This document shows positions 1 to 4,643 of a stretch of 6,194 nucleotides of DNA, piece after piece. The notes below the pieces were generated by a model, which worked only from the letters and a program-made list of their open reading frames with translations, was not told the DNA's origin and made no database searches. The position numbers and the translations under genes are program-made. This DNA is from Comamonadaceae bacterium (GTDB taxonomy: Bacteria; Pseudomonadota; Gammaproteobacteria; Burkholderiales; Burkholderiaceae_C). The stretch lies in the NCBI GenBank assembly GCA_947458415.1, contig CANGZG010000140.1, forward strand, positions 1 to 6,194. The letters are read 5' to 3'. Numbering within the stretch: position 1 is the stretch's first letter; every line of letters starts with the position of its first letter.

Positions 1-1987
1 ATGCTTTGTTCAATAAATTACGTATTTGAAAATCGAGCAAGATGCTCTTGGCTGCTTGGTATTTCAGTTGACCGTCGAGCACTGCATATTCTCCGAATTT
101 GCCATTCTTGTTGTAATTGTTGATGTAATAGTCACCTTGTGCTCTGCCTTGCCATCCCACGCTGACTTGTTCGCTCAAGGTGTGCTCAGCACCCAGCGTG
201 GTCATGTGGTTGGGCGTCCCAAACACTTGTTTGCCAGTCAAAGAAGCGGTGTAACCCGAAACAATCTTGGCTTCTTGCACAGAATGAGACAACCACAGTT
301 TGGTGTGGCTTGCCCATTGGCTGGTGATTTGAAAATCGACACCTCTTCTTCGTGTAGCGCCCAAACGGCTGAAGGTACCTGCCGCTGCCAAGTTGGCCAC
401 TTCGTCAGGCGCATCTTGCTGCCAAACAGCCACGCGCCCGTCAATCCCAGAACCATTGCTGAACTTGTACCCCAATTCCTCGCCGGTGTTGACCGAGGGA
501 CTGGTCAAGCTTGAAGCGTACGGACCCGAAGTGTATGCACCACCAGTCAGCAGTTGAAAAGTTTTGCCCCAATTCAGGTACACGCTGTTTTGCGAATTGA
601 AGTTGTAGACCACGCTCAACTTTGGCTGGTTGATCCATCCGTAATCGGTCATGTCATTGGATGAATCGGTAGCGGTCGTGTTTTTATGTCCCACCGATGC
701 TCCTGCGAAATGGTCCACGCGCCACGCAGGAATGATTTTCACTTGATCGATTGGACGCAGAACAGCTTGCACATAGGCACCCTGGTTTTCCACCGTGTAA
801 TCCCAGCACTCGCTGTATCGCCCAGTGGCCACCCCGGCGGCATTCAGTCGAGAGGCCTTACACGTGCTGACGGTGCCCACATAAGCGCCTGAAGCAGCCC
901 AGAAATGCCGTTTGTATTGGTTGTCTTGTTTTTCTGCATTCAAACCTGCTTCCAAGGTCACCCTTGGGTTTGCTTCCCAAGTCAATGAGCCCAGCACACC
1001 CACATGGTTTTCTTTCCAATGCCTGTGCTGAGAATAAATGTTGGCTGTGCTGTCTGCCGGATAAGTGACGTTGCGATCGTCCGTCAATCCACTGTAGTAC
1101 AGCTTGCCAGACACAAAAGCGCTTGATGTCAATGCATGGTCCAAGTGTGCGCTGACCGTTTGCATTTGACGGCTGTCGGTATCCGATCCATTTCGTGAGG
1201 ACACATGCTGCTGGGCAGACGCGTTGTACTCAGATTGCGTGAGATAGCCTGCCTCCTGTGCGCTGCCATCAAAATATCGAACCACCAAACCTAACCTCAT
1301 ATCGCTGCCTGTGGGTTGGTAAAACCATTTCGCACCAACACCGTATTTGTCTGTGCTGGAATGGTCTCTGAAGCCGTCCGATTTGTAAGTCGCCAAAAAA
1401 TAGTTAGAAGACACGCCATCGGTTTGACTGCCGAGCACTGCTTGCAAGTCTGTGGTGTTCCAAGTTCCATGTGACAACCTTGCGTCTCGGTAGTTGCCGC
1501 CTTGTTTGGTGACAACATTGATGTTGCCACCGATGCTGTGCAAACCATGACGAGGATCATTGGTGCCGCGCACCACTTCAATGAAGTCAATGTCCATCGG
1601 AAACACCATGTCCATCTGCCGCATGTGACCCGCATTCGTGTTGGCTGGTACACCATCAATCAACAATTTCACACCGCTGACATAGCCTTCACCATTGAAG
1701 CCCCGAAGCGCGGGTTTGCCTGTTTCCAGTCCCATTTGCCACGACTTCAAAGAAATTCCCGGCATCTGCCCCATCAACTCCCAACTGTTTTTGACAAGCT
1801 TGTCTTCAATCATGTCTGAGCCCATCAAGTCCACCGATGTCAACACGGCGGAGGCTGGCAATGCCCCGAGCTTGTCAGCTGTGACGACCACCGTCCCCAA
1901 CACCGCCGTGGATTCTTGCGCCGACACCCATGGCGAGCATGCACAACACACCGTGGCCACTGCCAAGGTCATACAACGTTTACGCAT
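1..1987 (-). CDS. TonB-dependent outer-membrane receptor, C-terminus cut by the window edge
   Basis: An outer-membrane beta-barrel that would import a ligand using TonB/ExbBD energy. The frame is open from ATG at 1987 to the window edge (662 codons, no stop). A signal peptide ends near VSA|QES (residue 23), followed by a TonB-box-like GTVVVTA (31-37). The plug shows LMGQMPGISL (71-80), ALRGF (93-97), LLIDGVPAN (108-116) and FIEVVRGTNDPRHGLHSIGG (135-154). The barrel follows, ending at FQIRNLLNKA, the motif typically found a few dozen residues before the C-terminus, so only a short piece is missing. The plug has a Met/His cluster, GHMRQMDMVFPMD (120-132), and a predicted loop carries two Cys (STCKAS and SECWDY). 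An AGAGG ribosome binding site at 1993-1997 supports this start. It lies 67 bp downstream of a DUF2946-type gene on the same strand. Family call is firm; the substrate is unknown, with a metal such as copper only inferred. Confidence 0.93.
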   Translation of the reverse strand, partial: MRKRCMTLAVATVCCACSPWVSAQESTAVLGTVVVTADKLGALPASAVLTSVDLMGSDMIEDKLVKNSWELMGQMPGISLKSWQMGLETGKPALRGFNGEGYVSGVKLLIDGVPANTNAGHMRQMDMVFPMDIDFIEVVRGTNDPRHGLHSIGGNINVVTKQGGNYRDARLSHGTWNTTDLQAVLGSQTDGVSSNYFLATYKSDGFRDHSSTDKYGVGAKWFYQPTGSDMRLGLVVRYFDGSAQEAGYLTQSEYNASAQQHVSSRNGSDTDSRQMQTVSAHLDHALTSSAFVSGKLYYSGLTDDRNVTYPADSTANIYSQHRHWKENHVGVLGSLTWEANPRVTLEAGLNAEKQDNQYKRHFWAASGAYVGTVSTCKASRLNAAGVATGRYSECWDYTVENQGAYVQAVLRPIDQVKIIPAWRVDHFAGASVGHKNTTATDSSNDMTDYGWINQPKLSVVYNFNSQNSVYLNWGKTFQLLTGGAYTSGPYASSLTSPSVNTGEELGYKFSNGSGIDGRVAVWQQDAPDEVANLAAAGTFSRLGATRRRGVDFQITSQWASHTKLWLSHSVQEAKIVSGYTASLTGKQVFGTPNHMTTLGAEHTLSEQVSVGWQGRAQGDYYINNYNKNGKFGEYAVLDGQLKYQAAKSILLDFQIRNLLNKA

Positions 1988-2004
1988 AAAAACCTCTGAA
2001 AATC

Positions 2005-2038
2005 AAAAAAACAAAGCACACCAAGCCAGGCTGGGTGC
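2005..2038 (-). terminator. Terminator- or attenuator-like hairpin upstream of the receptor gene
   Basis: Read on the minus strand, GCACCCAG pairs with CTTGGTGTGC through about eight base pairs with one bulged T (2016-2038), closed by a short loop. It is followed at once by TTTG and a run of seven Ts (2005-2015). It lies between the DUF2946-type stop codon and the receptor's ribosome binding site (1993-1997), leaving no room for a separate promoter downstream. It could limit read-through or act as an attenuator of receptor expression. The bulge and a terminal G-T pair make it weaker than a textbook terminator. Confidence 0.45.
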
Positions 2039-2054
2039 CAACGTCAGATGAAGT

Positions 2055-2408
2055 TCAGAGGGCGGGCGGGCCGCGAGAGGGCAAAGGCGGCGCGGTGGCC
2101 GAGACGATAAGTGCAGCTGCGATGGGGTGCAGCGCATGGGCTAGCGCAGAAGGTTTTTCAAGTGCCGCGCCCTTGGGCGCAGGAGGCAATCCGGTCAACA
2201 GGCACATGGCACAATCGGGCACCGTGTGTTCATGGCTGTCGGCATTGTTGCTATCGCTGGGCACCAGCTTTATCACACCGCCTGCGGTACACACCATTTC
2301 CATGGCTTTGGGAGACACCAAAGATGATGCAGAAGCCACCCCCAGCGACATGACAAACCACACCAGCATGAAGCGGGCGAATGATTTGGCTTGTCTCAAT
2401 GAATGCAT
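2055..2408 (-). CDS. DUF2946-type small Cys/His protein, probably exported or membrane-anchored
   Basis: A 117-residue protein with a hydrophobic N-terminal segment (about 13-29) that looks like a signal peptide or anchor. After it come MVCTAGG (Cys40), a His pair HEH (59-61) and a CAMC motif (Cys66, Cys69), then a second moderately hydrophobic stretch (about 92-106) and a Pro-rich tail. The order hydrophobic segment, C-T-A-G-G, H-x-H, C-x-x-C matches the DUF2946 family, whose function is not established. The Cys/His set suggests metal binding, which is inference. It is the first gene of a two-gene minus-strand unit with the TonB-dependent receptor. I see no clear Shine-Dalgarno before ATG 2408. 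A TAGAAT hexamer only a few bases upstream (2415-2420) would make the transcript nearly leaderless, and an internal ATG at residue 14 is an alternative start. Confidence 0.8.
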   Translation of the reverse strand: MHSLRQAKSFARFMLVWFVMSLGVASASSLVSPKAMEMVCTAGGVIKLVPSDSNNADSHEHTVPDCAMCLLTGLPPAPKGAALEKPSALAHALHPIAAALIVSATAPPLPSRGPPAL

Positions 2409-2419
2409 TGGCGTATTCT
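2391..2419 (+). promoter_or_regulatory. Candidate sigma-70 promoter for the SOUL-led unit, with an inverted repeat in the spacer
   Basis: TTGTCT (2391-2396) and TATTCT (2414-2419) are separated by exactly 17 bp and would start transcription near 2426. That gives a leader of about 29 nt to the preferred ATG at 2455. The spacer contains CAATG-AATG-CATTG (2397-2410), an inverted repeat that could be an operator and that also covers the start codon of the divergent DUF2946-type gene. Two hexamers near consensus can occur by chance, so this remains a sequence-only prediction. Confidence 0.4.
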
Positions 2420-2454
2420 AGTTTTGAAACATGTTCTTTTTTTTGAAGCCCCCC

Positions 2455-3105
2455 ATGAAGAGATTTTTATTATTTGGCTGTGTTTTTTTATGCTCACCGT
2501 TTGCCATGGCTATTGAAGAACCTGCATTCAAAGTGATTTCCACCTCGGGGAAATTTGAAATCAGGCAGTACGCGCCCTACCTGATTGCGCAAACTTGGGT
2601 TGAAGGTGACATGGATGACGCGGGCAGCCAAGGCTTCAGACGCATCGCAGACTACATTTTTGGCAACAACCAACTGCCGGGTGCCGACGGTTCCGGCAAG
2701 ATCGCCATGACCGCGCCCGTCACCATGGAACCACAATCTGCCAAGATCGCCATGACCGCACCCGTCACCATGGAGCCAGGCGACAACGCCAATGGCATGA
2801 AGTCTGCACAACGCTGGCGCGTGCAATTTGCCATGCCGCGTCAATACACCATGGCCACCCTCCCCAAGCCCAAAAATAACGCTGTGACGCTCGCCGAGGT
2901 CAGTGAAAAATGGGTGGTGGTACACAAGTACTCGGGGCTCAATACATTGCAACGCGTGCAAGACAAGACCGATGAACTGCTGCAATGGGTCAAAGCCCAT
3001 TCACTGGTCGCCAAGAGCGCGCCACAGCTTGCGCGGTACGACCCGCCTTGGACACTGCCGATCTGGCGAAGAAACGAAATCATGGTGGAAATCGAAGCGC
3101 CCTGA
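2455..3105 (+). CDS. Exported SOUL-family heme-binding-like protein with an internal tandem repeat
   Basis: A 216-residue SOUL (HBP/SOUL) family protein; characterised members bind heme or related tetrapyrroles, though binding is not proven for bacterial members in general. Recognisable family segments are PAFKVISTSGKFEIRQYAPY (23-42), GSQGFRRIADYIFGNN (57-72), KIAMTAPVTMEP (from 82), WRVQFAMPRQYTMATLPKP (121-139) and YDPPWTLPIWRRNEIMVEI (195-213). The start at 2455 is preferred because it gives a clean signal peptide, MKRFLLFGCVFLCSPFAMA before IEEP, with a weak GAAG element 6 nt upstream. An in-frame ATG at 2431 would add eight residues, would sit almost on the predicted transcription start, and has no ribosome binding site. 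The KIAMTAPVTMEP segment occurs twice in tandem. It is the first gene of a plus-strand unit, 44 bp before the next. The likely location is the periplasm. Confidence 0.9.
   Translation: MKRFLLFGCVFLCSPFAMAIEEPAFKVISTSGKFEIRQYAPYLIAQTWVEGDMDDAGSQGFRRIADYIFGNNQLPGADGSGKIAMTAPVTMEPQSAKIAMTAPVTMEPGDNANGMKSAQRWRVQFAMPRQYTMATLPKPKNNAVTLAEVSEKWVVVHKYSGLNTLQRVQDKTDELLQWVKAHSLVAKSAPQLARYDPPWTLPIWRRNEIMVEIEAP
2698..2787 (+). repeat. 45-bp in-frame tandem duplication inside the SOUL gene
   Basis: Two adjacent 45-bp units (2698-2742 and 2743-2787) each encode KIAMTAPVTMEP plus three variable residues (QSA, GDN). The first 36 bases differ at only two positions, both synonymous (GCG/GCA and GAA/GAG). The conserved SOUL motif is therefore doubled without breaking the frame. 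I recall doubled IAMTAPVT motifs in some other bacterial SOUL proteins, so this may be a subfamily trait and not a recent local event. Confidence 0.9.
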
Positions 3106-3136
3106 TACCTCATGCGATTGACATGACCACCACCCC

Positions 3137-3142
3137 AAGGAG
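3137..3142 (+). promoter_or_regulatory. Strong Shine-Dalgarno that sets the start of the small exported protein
   Basis: AAGGAG lies 7 nt before ATG 3150. This favours 3150 over the in-frame ATG at 3123, which has no comparable element. It also rules out the much longer open frame that runs back into the SOUL gene from 2985. Confidence 0.85.
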
Positions 3143-3149
3143 TTTGACC

Positions 3150-3593
3150 ATGCGTACGATGGCGTTGAGTCTTTGTTTATGTCTGAGCCCCGGCTGGGCT
3201 TTGTCAGCCAGTGCCTCAGACGAATTGAAGAAATGTTTCGCGCAATCTTCCACCAGCAAAGACAACGTGACCTTGCTGAAATGGGCTGCCAAAGCGATGG
3301 TGGCGCATCCTGCGCTGACAGAAATTCCGGCCATGAAAGCGACTGACAAAACCACCATCGACCGCGAGTTCGCGGCCTATGTTGAAAAAATTTTGATCAC
3401 CGACTGCAAAAGGCAAACCATTGACACCTTGCAAACCGAAGGTCTGACGGCATTGCAAGGCGCTCTCGAAACGCTGTCTCAACAATTGATCAAAGAACTG
3501 ATGTCCAACCCTGAGGTGAACAAAGAAATCAGCGCGTTCGCCTCGCACATCGATCAAAACAAATTGATGGGGGCTTTGTTGGGGTTGAAGTGA
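3150..3593 (+). CDS. Small exported protein of unknown function with two cysteines
   Basis: A 147-residue protein beginning with a short signal peptide, MRTMALSLCLCLSPGWALSA, with probable cleavage near SASA|SDEL. The mature part is mostly predicted helical and holds two Cys, in ELKKCFAQSST (Cys29) and ITDCKRQT (Cys86), which could form a disulfide in the periplasm. The pattern C-x-x-S-S/T-x-K-D followed by L-x-x-W and A-H-P is reminiscent of uncharacterised secreted proteobacterial proteins I remember, but I cannot name a family. The start is set by an ideal AAGGAG. It lies 44 bp after the SOUL gene, and its TGA overlaps the ATG of the next gene by one base, so the three are very likely co-transcribed and the last two translationally coupled. 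No catalytic motif is visible. Confidence 0.82.
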   Translation: MRTMALSLCLCLSPGWALSASASDELKKCFAQSSTSKDNVTLLKWAAKAMVAHPALTEIPAMKATDKTTIDREFAAYVEKILITDCKRQTIDTLQTEGLTALQGALETLSQQLIKELMSNPEVNKEISAFASHIDQNKLMGALLGLK

Positions 3594-4276
3594 TGCCAGA
3601 ACTTTCTCCATCCACCAATCGAACACACACGGTGGCCGTGTTCGTGCACCATCCCATGTGTTCGGTGGATTCTGTCAATGGCGTCTTGCAAGCCTTCAGC
3701 AGAGACTTTCGCTTGAAAATTTTCACGCGCCACCCCGTGACGCCGGATTTTTTCGATGATGTGGATTTGGTGGTTTTTCCCGGTGGCGATGGCGAGGCAA
3801 GCGCATTTCGTCACCTCCTCAAGAGCAATGCACCATCCGTCAAAAAGTTTTTACAAAAAGGTGGGAAATACTTGGGCATCTGCATGGGTGCTTATTGGGC
3901 CGATGCACACTATTTTGATATTTTGAAATCTACACGGGTCGTGCAATACATCCGTCGACCGGGCGCAGACATACGATCATCGTATGGGACAGTGGCCCCC
4001 ATCAAATGGCGAAACCAACCCGAGCACATGTATTTTTACGATGGTTCCACCTATTTAGGCGGCCAATTTGACACGGTCGCAACCTATGCCAATGGCGACC
4101 CGATGGCGATCGTCCAAGGCTCGGTGGGTTTGATTGGCTGCCACCCCGAAAGCCAAGCCAATTGGTACACCAAAAAATACATGCAGCCCCATTGGCACCA
4201 TGAAAATCACCATCACTTGCTCAAACAATTTGTAAATGATTTTCTGCTCGAGAAAAAACAGTTGAATTTGTTTTGA
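3593..4276 (+). CDS. Standalone BPL_N-type class I glutamine-amidotransferase-like protein
   Basis: A 227-residue protein without a signal peptide, so probably cytoplasmic. It has a class I amidotransferase-like fold signature: VAVFVHHPMCS strand and loop (14-24), VDLVVFPGGDGEA (57-69), the nucleophile elbow GKYLGICMGAYWA (91-103, Cys97), and GCHPESQANWY (182-192), in which His184 and Glu186 would complete a Cys-His-Glu triad. This matches the domain found at the N-terminus of some eukaryotic biotin-protein ligases (BPL_N), here without any ligase domain. The reaction and substrate are unknown. A His-rich stretch, HWHHENHHH (200-208), near the C-terminus is unusual and could bind metal. ATG 3593 overlaps the preceding stop (TGATG), and GGGG at 3581-3584 may serve as ribosome binding site; GTG at 3590 is an alternative start. 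It is the last gene of the SOUL-led unit. Confidence 0.85.
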   Translation: MPELSPSTNRTHTVAVFVHHPMCSVDSVNGVLQAFSRDFRLKIFTRHPVTPDFFDDVDLVVFPGGDGEASAFRHLLKSNAPSVKKFLQKGGKYLGICMGAYWADAHYFDILKSTRVVQYIRRPGADIRSSYGTVAPIKWRNQPEHMYFYDGSTYLGGQFDTVATYANGDPMAIVQGSVGLIGCHPESQANWYTKKYMQPHWHHENHHHLLKQFVNDFLLEKKQLNLF

Positions 4277-4290
4277 GGGTCAAATTGAAC
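4253..4290 (-). terminator. Possible second, weak terminator facing the amidotransferase-like gene
   Basis: On the minus strand a 10-bp AT-rich stem with one mismatch (arms 4281-4290 and 4261-4270, loop 10 nt) is followed by TG and six Ts (4253-4258). It lies downstream of the tRNA-Cys terminator and overlaps the 3' end of the convergent gene, where it could stop residual antisense transcription. On the plus strand the same stem has no T-run. The stem is AT-rich and mismatched, hence low confidence. Confidence 0.3.
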
Positions 4291-4360
4291 ACCTGGCTTG
4301 TCAGGGTTGCTTGTCCTTTTCCTGTCCTTCAACCCGAAGAACAAGCAGTCAGAATCAGCC

Positions 4361-4385
4361 AAAACAAAAAGCCCCTTTCGGGGCT
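4361..4385 (-). terminator. Intrinsic terminator after tRNA-Cys
   Basis: On the minus strand AGCCCC-GAAA-GGGGCT (4370-4385) forms a perfect 6-bp GC-rich stem with a stable GAAA tetraloop, followed by TTTTGTTTT (4361-4369). This is a textbook rho-independent terminator, 16 nt past the CCA end of tRNA-Cys, and marks the end of the tRNA transcript. Confidence 0.9.
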
Positions 4386-4401
4386 AAGTTGTTGATTTAA
4401 C

Positions 4402-4475
4402 TGGAGGCGCGAGCCGGAGTCGAACCGACCTACACGGATTTGCAATCCGGTGCATAACCGCTTTGCTATCGCGCC
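4402..4475 (-). tRNA. tRNA-Cys (GCA)
   Basis: A 74-nt tRNA gene that folds into a cloverleaf. The acceptor GGCGCGA pairs perfectly with TCGCGCC. The anticodon loop TTGCAAA has anticodon GCA at 4441-4443. The T arm has the TTCGACT loop with one G-U pair, the discriminator is U as expected for cysteine tRNAs, and the CCA end is encoded (4402-4404). The outermost anticodon-stem pair appears to be a C-U mismatch, a small oddity. It follows tRNA-Gly on the same strand with a terminator-like hairpin between them and only 9 nt free, so it has no room for its own promoter. Confidence 0.97.
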
Positions 4476-4484
4476 GTTATCGAG

Positions 4485-4511
4485 AAAAAAGGGAAGCGGA
4501 TGCTTCCCTTT
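4485..4511 (-). terminator. Terminator-like hairpin between tRNA-Gly and tRNA-Cys
   Basis: On the minus strand AAAGGGAAGC-ATCC-GCTTCCCTTT (4488-4511) is a perfect 10-bp stem with a 4-nt loop, and the T-tract continues for three more bases (4485-4487) before CTCG. It begins 5 nt after the CCA end of tRNA-Gly and ends 9 nt before tRNA-Cys. It has all features of an intrinsic terminator, yet tRNA-Cys seems to depend on transcription through it. It could cause partial termination or be a processing signal. Confidence 0.7.
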
Positions 4512-4516
4512 GAATG

Positions 4517-4592
4517 TGGAGCGGGAGACGAGTCTCGAACTCGCGACCTCAACCTTGGCAAGGTTGCGCTCTACCAACTGAGCTACTCCCGC
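4517..4592 (-). tRNA. tRNA-Gly (GCC)
   Basis: A 76-nt tRNA gene with a full cloverleaf: acceptor GCGGGAG/CTCCCGC (7 bp), D stem GCTC/GAGC, anticodon stem CAACC/GGTTG around loop TTGCCAA (anticodon GCC at 4557-4559), T stem GCGAG/CTCGT with loop TTCGAGA, discriminator U and encoded CCA (4517-4519). It lies 51 bp after the lon stop codon on the same strand, with a promoter-like -10 in that gap, and is followed by tRNA-Cys. Confidence 0.98.
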
Positions 4593-4596
4593 ATGA

Positions 4597-4624
4597 GGGG
4601 CAAAGTATAGCTTAAAAATGCCCC
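4597..4624 (-). promoter_or_regulatory. Candidate tRNA promoter: TATACT -10 inside an inverted repeat
   Basis: On the minus strand TATACT (4604-4609) is a near-consensus -10, 11 bases before tRNA-Gly, followed by a GC-rich TTTGCCCCTC discriminator region of the kind seen at stringently controlled stable-RNA promoters. A good -35 is not visible at 16-18 bp spacing. The -10 is flanked by an inverted repeat, GGGGCA (4597-4602) and TGCCCC (4619-4624), which could form a hairpin in read-through RNA from lon or be a binding site. I see no clear intrinsic terminator directly after lon, so the tRNAs may also be reached from the lon transcript. Confidence 0.5.
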
Positions 4625-4643
4625 GCTTTAGCCCTGTGCGTGT

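Noticed and set aside
26..514. Plus-strand open frame opposite the receptor gene
   Set aside because: It is a shadow of the TonB-dependent receptor, whose conserved motifs are on the minus strand.
1988..2054. Cobalamin or other riboswitch upstream of the receptor
   Set aside because: The 67-bp gap is too short for a B12 riboswitch and shows no B12-box-like sequence; only a simple hairpin is visible.
2035..2421. Plus-strand open frame opposite the DUF2946-type gene
   Set aside because: The minus-strand frame carries the signal-like segment and the C-T-A-G-G and CxxC motifs; the plus-strand product is low-complexity Ala/Gly/Ser.
2409..2454. Fur box in the divergent control region
   Set aside because: No convincing GATAAT-type repeats; the AT-rich palindromes present do not match the consensus.
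2494..3000. Minus-strand open frame inside the SOUL gene, with repeated HGDG-type residues
   Set aside because: The repetition is the antisense reading of the 45-bp tandem duplication in the SOUL gene.
2985..3149. Upstream extension of the small exported protein into the SOUL gene
   Set aside because: The extension overlaps SOUL coding sequence in another frame, and the strong AAGGAG plus signal peptide place the start at 3150.
4291..4360. Short direct repeats (GCTTGTC twice) and a GGGTTG/CAACCC inverted repeat between the convergent units
   Set aside because: The repeats are 6-7 bp with long loops and no T-run, within chance expectation for this length.
4402..4592. tRNA genes as an integration site for a mobile element
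   Set aside because: No integrase gene, no duplicated tRNA 3' end and no change in gene character were seen on either side within the window.
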